DNA from: Zygnema circumcarinatum
Lineage: Eukaryota; Streptophyta; Zygnematophyceae; Zygnematales; Zygnemataceae
Direction of reading: 5' to 3'
Assembly (NCBI GenBank): GCA_037447605.1
Contig: CM074805.1
Span: 987,079 to 1,051,078 of the forward strand
Length of the DNA: 64,000 nucleotides
Under the pieces are notes generated by a model. It did not search any database and had not been told where the DNA came from. It saw only the letters and a list, made by a program, of their open reading frames with translations. Positions 23,358 to 35,226 of this stretch are shown here, in pieces; positions within the stretch are counted from its first letter, which is position 1, and each line of letters starts with the position of its first letter. Both the position numbers and the translations under genes were made by a program.

Positions 23358-25250
23358 ATCAAGATCTGTGAATTTTCACTGAGGCTGCATTAAAAAAAAC
23401 GAAGCAGTGAAGAGCTCAGTAAGAACCTCACTAAGCAGACTGTATAGCATTCTAGAGGTCAGGAATCAGAGGAGTTTAGGCAAACACTCCGTCTGTAAAT
23501 GGAAAGGGACCGGTTTCCTTTCTCAGGCATGCTTTGCACTCCGTGTTTTTCGTGTTAGAAACTGCTTAAGCATCATTTATGCGACTTCATGAAATTCACC
23601 GTTGATCGACGTTACGTAAAGCACGCTGCGCTCCATAAGCAAAGAGAGTTTAGGGCGTTTAGGGAGTTTAGCTTCTTACTTTTATCTCCCTTGCCTGCGG
23701 CAAAGCCGTCAATCTCTCAAAAAAACCAACTACCTGCGAAATTCCATCCACCAAACAGCTGTTCCCTCACGCCTGCCTATGCAGTTCCACCCAGCTTCAA
23801 CTTTCCTGTTACCTCGCCGCTGAAGAGTCCATCCTCTTCATCCTATCGATCTCCAACGTCGAATTCCGAGCAGTCAGACATGGCAGCAGACAGATGGCAG
23901 ACACAGATGGCAATAATATGCCTGCCGGCATGCAGCCCTGCCATGCAGAATGCCACGTCGCCCTGCTCTCCAAGTAAAAATTCGCCGCTCCCGCTCTAAG
24001 CATTCAGCAATTTCAGCAGCAGAGCCAAAATTGCTATTCTTTCTCCCCTCTAATCTCAAACATCCGAGCGCGACGCTGTCCCATGGCAGCACTGCGCTGC
24101 TCCAGCATTGGATCATTGAAGGGGGGCTCGTGCAGCCTGTCGACCGTGCGCTTGCTTTCTGGGAAGGAAGGATGCGCATAAGCAGAATGAGGGCGAGGCT
24201 TCACTTGCTGAGAAAAAACGACTCTTACAAATTGCTGGCCGCATCGTGGGTGCGCTTGGAATGCTCATCGAACAACTTTCAAGTTTCCAATTGCGTGTGG
24301 ACACACTCTGTGGTAACTTTGTTATTAGACGCATTCGTGGTAGGCATGGCATATGCTTGAAAAAAAGAAGAAATAGAGAGAAAAAAGTAAGGAAAAAAGA
24401 AAGAAAGAAAGAAGAAAGACGAAAGAAAGGCATGGCATGGCATGCTTGAAGGGCTGTCTCCTACTTGTGAATTATTCAGTCAGGCAGTTTGGTTCTAATC
24501 TCTGAGCTACCAAAACATGCTGTTCCATTGGGACCCTCTGAGAGTTGTCAAAATTTGGAGCTGAACAAGAGCATGACTCGTTCCTACCACGAGAACCTGC
24601 TTTGGCATTTCCATAGCAGTTTCAAACTATACTTCGTGAACAAATTTTCACATTGTGAACAGGCTTTCAGTGAAAAATCCGATGCTTTTGTTCTCGGTTT
24701 TTCCCGAGGCCCTTCGCAACTGCTTCAAGAGCCGTGTTGTTGTTGTTGGGTCTAGAAGCAAAGTTTAAGCTCAGAGCTTTTCCTTTCGTCCTTAGGTCCT
24801 ATGTGACCGGTTCCTCGTGGTTCTCGATCTTGCTTATGTCCATGTCCTACCAGCGTCAACTGCCCCACGACCAGCACACTGCTGCTGCCAGACAAAATTC
24901 TCAATCCAGGCTTATCTGTACAACACCACTTTCCTCACCCACTCAGCCGTCGTCTACTTTTCTATGTCTGTACACACACCCAAATGCTCAAACACCTGAA
25001 AGTTGCAGCCACCCCTTGCCATATTCTTGAACTCTGCAGAGTTCCTTTGGCTTTTTGATTCCCAAACTCCTCTGCCTTGCTCTCCAACATCAATCAAGAG
25101 CTCAACAAAACGCTCATGTCAACCCAAACTCCATGAAGACTGCCTTTGTTTCCCACCCCCCCCTTGTCCTTCATCACTCCCTTCCCCAAAGCAGGCACCC
25201 CTGTCATCCAGGCAGCGTGCTTTTCCCCCTCCCCTGCGCTGCCCCTCCCG
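23358..25250. other. Intergenic between oxidoreductases A and B
   Basis: Contains the promoter of gene A and the 3' flank of gene B. Several short open frames exist (23589-23999 plus, 24113-24433 minus), but none shows a domain or coding-like splice structure. A purine-rich GAAA stretch lies at 24360-24430, and a partial copy of the dispersed repeat family at 24781-24847. Confidence 0.5.
24781..24847 (-). repeat. Dispersed repeat family, copy 2 (partial)
   Basis: Matches the first half of copy 1: CCTTAGGTCCTATGTGACCG, GTTCCTCGTGGTTCTC and TTGCTTATGTCCATG. The terminal GATGGC...GCCATC part is missing. Confidence 0.7.
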
Positions 25251-27043
25251 TCACATGGGCTGCAGGCTCGCCTTGGCGGGCCCGTTGATGAGCCGACCGA
25301 AGGAGTCGAAGTTCGAGCCATGGCAGGGGCAGTCGAAGGTCGCGTCGTTAGGGTTCCACTGCACCACACACTTCATGTGCGGGCAAGTCGCTGCACGCAC
25401 AAAGCGAGACATGCAAGGGCCGGCGGTTTTAAAACATGTTCTATTCAATGTCACATTGGCTTCCACGCTCAAGCACCCGGAGATACATCTCAGCAGCAGC
25501 CAAGCAATGAGTAAGCTGCAGGAAGGAAGTAAGTCTCTGATTCCAAACGGGGCTTTCAACGAATCATCATTTGAATGGCAGCACCGTTTCTCAATCATCC
25601 ATACAGAGTTACAGCTCATGAACAGACGAAGGAAAAAAATTGGGAGGAAAGTCGGAAACAGCCTTGCCTGTATAACGGTGGACTTTCCCTTCTGTATCGC
25701 GATATACCGCGATTTTGTGCAGGCCCTCTTGGAGCACGGCCCCGCAGCCGGGCCGCAGGTCTTCTATGTCGACGCTGTCACTTCCAATGAACGGAATGTG
25801 GTAGGCAAAACCCTAACACACATGGACATGGAGAAGATACGCACAAGCTGGGGCTCAAGAACATAGTCAGGACCTCATAAAACATCATGACCAAATAGAC
25901 ATAGCTAAGCATGGGGCTTCTCCAGTCTGGAAACTGAAAACGAGGCATAAAAAAAAACACCTGGAAACCCTTCAAACAGTTACTTTTCGATTGTAGCGAT
26001 GAGTTGTAGAGAAACAGGTGTCAGACAGTTGTGAGGAATTAGTGTATTCCAGCATCTTCATCCCTCCTGCCTCCCTCCCCCACCTGCATTGTCTTCTTCG
26101 CTTCCTCCAGCTCCTGCTTCAGCGAAGTAATGGAGGCAGGAGGTAGGCGGCTCGGGCTGTATATGTCTGTCCACGGATGGGGCTGCCCCAAAATCTGTGA
26201 ACTTATCACAATTCCGGCAATGGTGCCCCCAGTCATGCCTTCGCCACTGTCCCCTGCATTCGGCCCACAAGCGAAACAGGTTAGGGTTCAGCACAGGAAA
26301 GTGGAAACAGTGAAGTGGAGAGCTTTGTTTTGTCAGCATATGACAACCAACCCCGGGATTCGGTCATCCGGAACCCCATGCATTATTTCACATCTTTTCT
26401 TGTCAGATTCATTGTCAAGTATGAAAATTTGGAAATCATGGAAACCACTACCATACGTGCTGATATTTGACAACACAATGCTGAGCCCCACTCACCGGTG
26501 GCTACATAGACGTTCAAGTTGTTTGCCGGATCTCTGCCATACAGTCCCAAAAAATCGATGGGCTCGTACACCTGCCATCATCCCCAAAGAAGATATACTC
26601 AAACATAATTCACCACTTCCCTCAGGTAATCCTCTTTCCCTAGACTCTCACTTCCCCCTCTATCTTGCCTACCCCTACCCTTCTTCCTCTTAAACATGGG
26701 CCCTAAAACATGGGCCCAAAACAGAACCATAACCGAGAGAGGAAAGGCCCTACTTGGCCAGACCACTTGTAGAGTACTTCTTTGGCGGCCGGCCACCTGG
26801 CCCTCGCCCATTCGTCCAAAGCGGCCCACGTGTCATAGTATTGGCTGGGCCGCATTCCGGCTGGGTGGTCCTCGCCGCCGATTAGGAGCACATCCCACTC
26901 TTCCTTCTCCTCCAGTCGGACGTAGTGGTAGGGCTCTGCCGTGTCCCACCATGTGGCCCTCCTGTCAAGGTGGAGGAGGGAGTACAGAACACACCATTAC
27001 TTAACAAGGAAAGGATAACATCTTTCCCCAATTAGCTGCGCTT

Positions 27044-27105
<62 letters not shown>

Positions 27106-27120
27106 AAGAGAAAGAGAGAG

Positions 27121-27189
<69 letters not shown>

Positions 27190-27483
27190 AGCCAGACCAT
27201 ATGAAAGGGGAGAGTTTTGTGTCATCTAACTCACTTGATGTCGCCCTTGTTGACTTTGAGGCCGACCACATAAGTGCGAACCGGCTTCTGGCGAGCATGC
27301 ACGAGCAGGTTGTGGGTGATCGGGGAGTTGGTGGCCAGAACGAGGGCCTCCGCCTCCACTTTTCCCTTGGACCCCACTGTCCGTACAGAAGTCCGCTCCT
27401 GCTCAAAGACCGGACTCTCCTCAAATATCTTCCCTCCCCGGCTTACTATCGCAGCAGCAAGGCCATTCAGATACCTGCGCTCA

Positions 27484-27580
<97 letters not shown>

Positions 27581-28733
27581 TAGCATGAGACGGAATCGAA
27601 ATTTGACCAAAAAATACAAAAAATATTAACACGAGCGTAAAAAAAGGGTGTAAGTTTGGCCGAGAGTTACTCTCAATATAAAAAGTTCGGTCCCTTTTGA
27701 CAACATTATGCATCAGTATTACAACGTGTAAAGGCTCAGAGCCGCGAGTTCACATGAGTGGGTGAAACTCTCCACTATCAGGCCACTTGACAGCCGTACG
27801 AACGCTGCCAAAAGAGGGGTCTCCTTTAAGGTCGTCATAGTATATATTCGCGAAACCCATCCGTCTGCTGGCCTCGTACTCCTATAAAAAGACGAATGGG
27901 CCGATGTCAAAACGTGCAAAATTGAACAAGCTGTGATAAAGAATGGCTGCCGGTTTCTCCACCCCCGGAGTGAGGCCGCTGAAATAGTCTAGAAAAGAAA
28001 AATTGCTGGACATTAAGTTCACAGCTTCGGAATGTGGTTTTCAAAACCATTTCCACCAGAAACCGGAAGCCTGAAGAAAGGAAAGTGGGAGCAAGCTTTC
28101 AAAAACTGACCAGGCGGAGTTTTTGCAGAGTCTTTTCGTCATCGTTGTGGGGAAACAGATACCCATCCAGCCGCTTGAATTTGCAATCGATTCCCTCTTC
28201 TTTTACCACATTTTCAATCCAATCGATAGCCCCCCGGTGGCTTTCTGCGACCAAGCGAGACTTTTCTTCTCCGAAAGCTTCCTCAAGCACGTGGTAGTAG
28301 TCGTCATTCCACGGCATAAGGTGAGCTGTGGTCCTGCCTGTCTGACCATACCCTGCTCAAACAGCAACCCGTACAGCATAGGTCTAAGAGTATTGACTCA
28401 AGTTTAATACAAACGTTATGCTATACCAAGAGCATGAGTCTGCTCTACTTGATCAAATCATGAATCATTCATTAAAATCCCCATAAGCATGGAAAGACAT
28501 AACTCACCTATACACTTTGCCTCAAGAACTACCACGGACTTCCCTGCCTTCAGCAGGCTGTAGGCGATACTCAGTCCTGCAATTCCTCCTCCTACAACCA
28601 CCACGTCCGTCTTAATAGTCCCTTCCAGGGACGGATATTGTGGTTTCAAGTCTTGTTGGTTCCACACAGTGGGCCGGAGTCCCGGGAGCTTCTCCGTCTG
28701 CTGCAGCTGCACTTCAGCAGTTGTTGTCGCCAT
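25251..28733 (-). CDS. FAD-dependent oxidoreductase with C-terminal Rieske domain, paralog B
   Basis: Same architecture and intron positions as paralog A. Nine exons join in phase to 524 residues: 28733-28508, 28352-28111, 27881-27754, 27474-27235, 26961-26754, 26571-26496, 26253-26084, 25812-25668 and 25390-25251. FAD motif VVVVGGGIAGLSIAYSLLKA; then GQTGRTTAHLMPWNDDYYHV; flavoprotein block GDSGEGMTGGTIAG intact; Rieske ligands CPHMKC and CPCHGSNF. An in-frame upstream ATG at 28808 would add MCWSASRNYLRKALEPLRKG and a few residues, an Arg/Ser-rich leader compatible with organelle targeting; which start is used is open. Two long (GA/TC)n arrays sit in introns 4 and 3. The intron before the Rieske exon has a GC donor at 25666-25667, as in A. 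It probably arose by duplication with A. Confidence 0.9.
27047..27188. repeat. (GA)n array in oxidoreductase B intron
   Basis: Plus-strand GA, therefore TC in the gene's sense strand, with a few GAAA interruptions, between the exons ending at 27235 and starting at 26961. Confidence 0.95.
27487..27577. repeat. (GA)n array forming the polypyrimidine tract of a B intron
   Basis: In the sense strand this is (TC)n directly before the acceptor of the exon that starts at 27474, so the microsatellite itself supplies the polypyrimidine tract. Confidence 0.9.
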
Positions 28734-29221
28734 GGCACGCATTCCCTTTCCTTTGCGCAGAGGTTCAAGAGCCTTGCGAAGGTAGTTTCGAGACGCACTC
28801 CAGCACATCTGCACAAAGAAAGGGGACACCGATTGGCAGATGCGATAAAGATACAAAGAAAAAAGAGAAGAAAAGGAAACACCACGCTCACTCAAGGTAC
28901 TAAATCGAGAACGTGCTTACAATCCTGGGAGTCTAGATACCTCTTCATGCGTTCAGAATGGTGTATCCAAACAAATCTTTTGGCCAGCAGACAAGCCTAA
29001 ATCCTCGATCTCTGGGAGGATGTTTATGAATTGGGAGGTGCTTACTGGTTTCTTCACAACTCACACACTTTGCTTTCGCATAGACCATAACACCGCTTGC
29101 AGTAAGCCCTTCCCCATTTCCCGATTGTTCGTTTGTAAACTGCACACTTACATGCTCGCGCACTCTTTCTTTCGAAACGCCGATTGCTTGCACTGCCAAC
29201 TCAGTACCGAAAGGCTGCAAT

Positions 29222-29524
29222 CTAGCGTGTCTCGACTTGGTCTTCGTGGAAAATGCAATTCCAGTCAGCGGAGAATACTCTTTGGACGATGTACCCCTCC
29301 ACACTTTCTCCCAACATATCAGCTGGCTTTCCCCGAACAAGGGGCGTCTTGCGCCGCAGAAACTGTCTACCGCCAGGAGTGATAGACCATACATTGCACT
29401 CGGCCTTTCTCCGCGTCCAAGACAGCCCCTGCAAGCAGCAGAAGGACGCTGCAGCCAGCAAGGCCCGACGGCGCCCTTCTGCGGTAGTCCCGGCGTGCCG
29501 GCACGGGCATGCAAGGCCATGCAA
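29222..29524 (-). CDS. Unrecognised 100-residue open frame with twin-Arg/Ala leader
   Basis: The frame contains GRRRALLAAASFCCLQGLSW, reminiscent of a twin-arginine thylakoid-lumen signal, followed by KAECNVWSITPGGRQFLRRK. I do not recognise the protein. It could be one exon of a small lumen protein, or a chance frame in a GC-rich stretch; overlapping frames on both strands are also open, which lowers confidence. Confidence 0.2.
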   Translation of the reverse strand: MHGLACPCRHAGTTAEGRRRALLAAASFCCLQGLSWTRRKAECNVWSITPGGRQFLRRKTPLVRGKPADMLGESVEGYIVQRVFSADWNCIFHEDQVETR

Positions 29525-29647
29525 TTAGCCACCGGCTTGTGCGACTTCTGGGGGGCTTCGGGAACCTTTTTGCCTCGGCTTTTGGCCACGCCGGAGTTGG
29601 GGGGGACCCTCTAGGACGAGCCTGTTTGCACCACATGAAACATGGGA

Positions 29648-29757
29648 TTGGAATGGGTCTCACGATGGCGATGCCATGAGAACAAGTACATGGACAAAAG
29701 CAACACGGAGAACCACGAGGACCCGCTCATAAAGACCTAAAAACGAAAGGACAAAGC
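29648..29757 (+). repeat. Dispersed repeat family, copy 3 (left arm of inverted pair)
   Basis: Plus orientation: GGTCTCACGATGGCGATGCC, AGTACATGGACAAAAGCAAC, GAGAACCACGAGGACC, then a degenerate AAAGACCTAAAAACG. It faces copy 4 with only a few bases between. Confidence 0.8.
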
Positions 29758-29760
29758 TTT

Positions 29761-29873
29761 TTTCTTTTGTGCTTAGTTCCTTCGCGACCAGTTCCTCGTG
29801 CTTCCTTCCCCATGCTGATTTTGTCCATGTACATTTGATGGCATCATCGCCATCGTGAGATCAATGCCACTTC
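29761..29873 (-). repeat. Dispersed repeat family, copy 4 (right arm of inverted pair)
   Basis: Opposite orientation to copy 3: TTTTGTGCTTAGTTCCTTCG, CCAGTTCCTCGTGCTTCC, ATGCTGATTTTGTCCATGTA, ATCGCCATCGTGAGATCAAT. Together they would fold into a roughly 100-bp imperfect hairpin. Confidence 0.8.
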
Positions 29874-30108
29874 CCTCCCTGAAGGACAAAGCTATGAGAT
29901 GAAATCTACCTCTATGTTAGAAAATTTGTCGTACTTTATCCCCCAACATGTTGGCAATGGCTCCAAATGGCTCTAGGGCGCCCATTCAAGCCCATCGAGA
30001 AACCCGCATTGTTGCCATCAACATCAACATCAACAACTCTGTGTTTGGCCAAACCTGCCGCTCGCTCAGTTCTCAGTTTCCAACATGGAACATGTTACCT
30101 CCTCCGCT

Positions 30109-30244
30109 TGCCACGTGGCGCAACCACCGCGCGGCACCGACCCCAGAGTCCGGAAACGTTCCGCATGTGTGCCACGTGGCACTTCGTTCCAGAAAAAAGC
30201 GCTATCAAACGGCAGCCACGTAGACAAGGGCGTCCACGTGGCAC
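30109..30244. promoter_or_regulatory. G-box cluster upstream of oxidoreductase C
   Basis: CACGTG cores occur at about 30111 (TGCCACGTGGCG), 30171 (GTGCCACGTGGCAC, fully palindromic) and 30234 (GTCCACGTGGCAC), with a related GCCACGTAG at about 30214. They lie 255-390 bases upstream of the ATG. G-boxes bind bZIP and bHLH (PIF/HY5-type) factors in plants; use here is inferred. Confidence 0.6.
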
Positions 30245-30498
30245 TCTGCATGGCAGGTTACGTCTCAGTCCTTGCGGACATGGCTTCCAAGTGTCAGCGA
30301 CCTGCCCAACAACGTTGCCTTCAAGCCCTGGGGACGAAGGAGGTCATCCTTTGGCAGGATTTAAAAATTTGAAGGCTTTCAGGCTGGAAGAGGAAACGCA
30401 GGGATTTTGCATTTGCAGGGGTCAGAGGATTGACAGAATTTTTGGAGTTCCAGGAACGGGAGAGAGGAGGACGAGGAGGAGGTGAAAGCGGTCGGAAA

Positions 30499-33400
30499 AT
30501 GGCGGCATTAGGCGTTGCAGGGTGTTCGACTTCTTGCACTGCGAGATTGACGAGATTAGGTCGTGTGGAAGGGCCTGAGAGTCTGCTGAAGAGCGGCTGG
30601 CTGAGCAATGCTTGCGGTGAATGGAGGCTGAGACCGAAAATAAAGGCACAAGTGAGTGGAGGAGATTCTGGTTTGGCGGTTCTCGGGAGTGTGGATGTAT
30701 GCTTAGCTGAATGGCACTGCTTCCCTGTTTGCTGGATTAGATTCACGCTCTGAATGTTTCAGACAAAGTGTGATGACAATGGTTTCGATCGGCCAATGCC
30801 GCTTTGTTGCAATGACTGGGAGGGAAGCCAACAAGTTAAACTGCAGATGCCAACACCTGGTCTTATTGTCCAATCAGTAGAGGCTTCTCTGAAACAAAGT
30901 TCTTTACGTGCGTTCCTGATCTAGGCAGGCAATTTGTCATGAAATGATTGAAGTACAAGTCTTTCTTTGTATTATATAGGATTTCCGACGAGGCAGTGTG
31001 ACTTAATACATTCACAAACTGTAGAACTGGCAGAATTGTTTGACTTTTTATTCTATCATACGGACGGAAACGTCACGGAAAAATCATTGATATTGAGGGC
31101 AATGCTATGTGATAAGCACTTTTTCTGGGGGTGTTATTAGTGCACGATTAAGAACTAAATTGCGAAGCAATGTTTTCACAAATACTGTCGGTTGAGTAAC
31201 CAGGCGCTTTGATGAGCCGTGACTGAAAAACTGTGTCTTGACCTCTTTTTAGGTCCGCTTAAGCCGAATCTCAGCCTCGTCTCAAAAGGCTGATACGCAT
31301 GAGAACGTCCAAGATAAAGCTCAATCTGGGCCAGCCGGCAGTAACGGCAAGTCCGCAGCAAAGAGCAATGGCAAATCGAATGGAAACGGACAGATGCCTT
31401 CAGGCAGGCCAGTGCAGAAATTGACAGGCGGAAGTTTGGAGGAGGCTGTGCCCGGGCTGAGGAGGACTGTGTGGGACCAACAGGACCTGCGCCCAACTTA
31501 TCCGACACTCAATAAAAATTTACGTGCTGATGTGGTTGTAGTAGGCGCGGGCATTGCTGGGCTAAGTGTAGCGTACAATCTTGTCAAAGCCGGGAAAAAG
31601 GTTGTCGTCCTCGAAGCGAAATGCATTGGTAAGGGCTTTTATCCACAACCTTGGCTTGCCTTTATCATCATATATCAGCATCAGCACAAGGAAAACTGTG
31701 TGTAATTTCTTTGGCGTCGAAAAGGAAATTATGTTCCAGCGAGTGATGTATTGTTCCCCTGTGGGGCTGATCGTGGCAGGAAGCGGACAGACAGGAAAGA
31801 CTACAGCTCACCTTATGCCCTGGAACGATGACTACTACATGATGCTTGAGCAGCTCTTTGGGCTGAAAAACGCAGCTCTTGTAGGAGACAGCCATCGAAA
31901 GGCCATTGATTGGGTGGAGAATATCGTAAAGGAGGAGGAGATTGACTGTGAATTTTCCAGAGTTGACGGTTACCTGTTTCCGCATGACGATGCCAATTCA
32001 ACATATGAAATGCTATTTTCCGTAAGTACTCCAACTTCTAACCTCCGGCTTACTCCGTTGACCTAGTGAGCTGGCTTGAAGGCGCTTTATTACCACGCAG
32101 ATGATCCGGAGATCTTAAACTATCAGAACTGACAAGCTCCATCCTTTCATGTTTTGCGGATGGTACAGGAGTATGACGCGGCGAAACGAGCAGGATTTGA
32201 CACTATTTCCATCATCGATGGCGGTGGAGATCCTTCGCTTGGTTCAATGCGTACAGCCATCAAGTGGCCTATGGCAGCCGATTTTCATCCGCTGAAGTAC
32301 GTTATGCAAAGACGTAAATCTCCTAAAATACGTTCCCCTGCTGCTAAAGAAAGGCTGCCCATAGTTTATGATTCCACGATTCATTCCTTTACCTCCTTTT
32401 CCTTTAGTTTCTACAATCGCAAGTACCTTCGAATGCTTTAACAGCACCAATTTTATCTGTTGCAGATACATTTCCGGGCTTGCAGCGGCAATCGAGAAAA
32501 TGGGTGGTCAAATATTCGAGCAGAGTCGAGTGATGAACCAGGAAGGGACGAAAGTCTCTACAACCGACAGGTTTTCAGTGTCTGCGGATGCAGTTGTCCT
32601 GGCAACGAATTCCCCAATTAATCACAACCTTGCGGTTCACGCTCGCCAGCCAGCGGATCGGAGCTATGTCATTGGTTTGAAGGTGAAGAAAGGCGATATA
32701 AAGTGAGTCCCCTCGCTTCCTTCTGGGTCAAACCAACTGAATTTCTGACGAGATAAACTTGGTCGACTCGCATAGACCCAAACAATCCAATTCAATTCAG
32801 CCCTTCCAAGACCAGATTGTCAGGCTTTGAGATCTTGGCTTTTTGACTAACCTTAGCTAAGCCTTTATCGGAACTGAAAAATGCATTCTGTGTAACTGCA
32901 GAAAAGCACAGTGGTGGGATACATTTTCTCCTTATCACTATGTGCGCCTGGAGGAAAAAGAAGGTTTTGACGTACTGGTGGTGGGAGGCATGGATCATCC
33001 TGTCGGCATTCCAAGCACCCAGGACTATCCAGCTGCTTATGAGGACCTTGAAAAATGGGCCAAAAAGCGGTGGCCAGCTGCGGGGGAAATCATTTATAAG
33101 TGGACTGGCATGGTCAGTGAGAGGCTATAATGGCAAGCAAACTGCGATAATCTGGTAGATTTGCAGCGCTGCCTTCACCGAACTCGACATGATTCTAATA
33201 ATTATTTTGCTGCCAAAATCGTATGATGTGCAGGTGTACAAGCCAGTAGACCTTCTGGGCCTCTACCACCACGACCCTCTCAATTTCGGCACGAACACAT
33301 ACATCGCCACTGGTAAGGTCACTTCGTTGTGACGATGTTTGCATACAACGAACAAAGCAACCTATTTGAAGAGCTCGTCAGTTTGAGCTTCTGCGTGTTT

Positions 33401-34425
33401 CATACACCTGAACGAAACACTCTACCTATATTGCTTTTGGGTAGTAGCCGAGCCCGAGTCAGGGTAGTAAATAAGGGCAACAGGCCTACCCTTTTAAGAG
33501 GTGATACTGAATATGTCAATTGTACACCGTGCAGGCGACAGTGGGCAGGGCATGACAGGCGGCACAATCGCAGGATTAGTCCTTTCCGATCTGCTTACAA
33601 GCCGGCAAAACCCGTGGAGCAACCTTTACAACGCCAGCCGTCCTCCTCCACCTCACCCTTCTGTTCTTCAGAGCGTTGCCACTGCTACGGCTCACACTGT
33701 GCAGGTACAAATCGTACAAATTCTTAGTTGAGCTTCACTCGCCATGCGCTTGCTAGGCTCTTTTATATAATGTTGAGGAATGTCGCAATACGTCCGTGTC
33801 GAAAATGACTTGATTCAATTTTGGGGTTGGCCTTTGCCGAACGTCGGATGAGAAGATAGGGCATTGCTTTCGATGGTTTACTTTCTAATTTACATGACAT
33901 TTTTGTAAATTTCCAATACAACCGTATGAAGCCTGAAGTTTTATTCATTTGGAATGCCCTGGGCTTATGTATGTGCAGGGCTATGCCAAGACGATTCCTG
34001 GATATGGTAACGACTTCGTTTCTATCAACAGGATGAGCCCCGGAAGCGGAGCAGTCATCAACCAAAGGCTGGACAAGATAGCCGTGTATAAGGATGAATA
34101 TGGTGTCACGACCAAATTCTCAGGTCTGCCGCTTTTTCCCTTTTGCAAAGCGCCTGATTATTTTCAGAATCGCTGAATGCAGTTCAGCCTTGTTGGAATG
34201 ACCTGATCCTCAGAATCATTTAGCGTAGGAGTCAGAAACGATGTCGTCTGAATGCTTCACTGCCAACTTGTGCCTCTTGCAGCAATCTGCCCTCATCTCA
34301 AATGCGCAGTCAGTTGGAACCCGAAGGATTCCACATTCGACTGTCCCTGCCACGGCTCGCAATTCGACACAAAGGGACGCTGCATTCAGGGACCGGCCAA
34401 GGCGAATCTGCCTATTGTGCCATGA
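30499..34425 (+). CDS. FAD-dependent oxidoreductase with C-terminal Rieske domain, paralog C (chloroplast-targeted)
   Basis: Ten exons join in phase to 627 residues: 30499-30651, 31253-31628, 31780-32021, 32169-32296, 32466-32702, 32902-33112, 33234-33312, 33535-33704, 33979-34123 and 34283-34425. Exon 1 (MAALGVAGCSTSCTARLTRL...) and the start of exon 2 form an extra N-terminus of roughly 100 residues, Ser/Ala/Arg-rich at the start and then low complexity (Gly/Asn/Ser/Lys), which looks like a chloroplast transit peptide plus linker. The core matches A and B: VVVVGAGIAGLSVAYNLVKA, GQTGKTTAHLMPWNDDYY, GDSGQGMTGGTIAG, and Rieske ligands CPHLKC and CPCHGSQF. Intron positions match A and B across the core, but the intron before the Rieske exon has an ordinary GT donor. 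It lies in opposite orientation to B, with a shared upstream region. Confidence 0.92.
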
Positions 34426-35133
34426 ACAGAGAGCCAAGCAGCTACGAATGTGCAGATGTCCTTCAATTTTCACAGAGGAATGAAGATGGAATGAAGATTT
34501 TATCCTATGTAGAGAGCAACAACCGGCAAACTTGTACAGGAAAATACAGACTGTGATTTGATGACATTTCTCTTTATGGCCACCCATCTGTACCGTTTTC
34601 ATTTTTTCGGAGAGCTGAGGGTGTTGGGGCTTGTGTTCTCAAGAGACTCGTTATTGTACAGCGAGGGAAATTCACTTTCTTTTTGCGCCACATCCTTACT
34701 GAATCTCGTGATTTTGCACTTTCGTACGCCATGCATGAACGCAATGCGCACCTGTACAGAGCGCGTCAGAGAGAGTGGAGGCAGATAGAGTGAGGTCCTG
34801 ACATGAGGGAGGGAGGGAGGGAGGGGAAGAGGAATGGGGAACAGCGGACCTTGAGGAGTAGGAGAAGAGATTCACTATAGCGAGTGTATGCAAATCGCAG
34901 ATTTTCTTTCACTTTCACAAGCAATCTTGCTCGATGGTGAGTGTGGCGGGAGAGGGAGAGGGAGGGTGAATGGCAACTAGCGGCAAAAATGTTTCAGTCG
35001 TAGGCCGTTCACCGTTTGTGCAAGAAACTGGAACCTTTCCTTCGCGTTACAGTCCGAAACCGGACGTTAGAGCGAGTACATCACCACTCCTCCTGGAGGT
35101 CAGGCCTCCCATCACTTTTGGCGAATGAGATTC

Positions 35134-35226
35134 GAAGACAGAGGTTTGACGAGTGCATGCGGCTGCCGAAAAAGCTTCTCCAACCTCAGTGTCCGCTGGA
35201 CCGCGAAAAGTTAGTTCCCAGAAACT
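35134..35226 (+). pseudogene. Coding-like fragment, duplicated at 39208-39293
   Basis: Translates to RRQRFDECMRLPKKLL followed by QPQCPLDREKLVPRN. The segment at 39293-39208 on the minus strand gives RKESFDECMWLPRELL and QLERPLNRDQLVPRS. Protein-level similarity exceeds what chance would give, but neither copy sits in a recognisable gene. A fragment of a mobile-element protein is one possibility. Confidence 0.4.

Larger units (their letters stand above)
28809..30498. other. Divergent intergenic region between oxidoreductases B and C
   Basis: Shared upstream region. It contains a possible short minus-strand coding exon (29524-29222), the inverted pair of dispersed repeats (29648-29873) and a G-box cluster (30109-30244). 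Nothing else is recognised. Confidence 0.55.
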
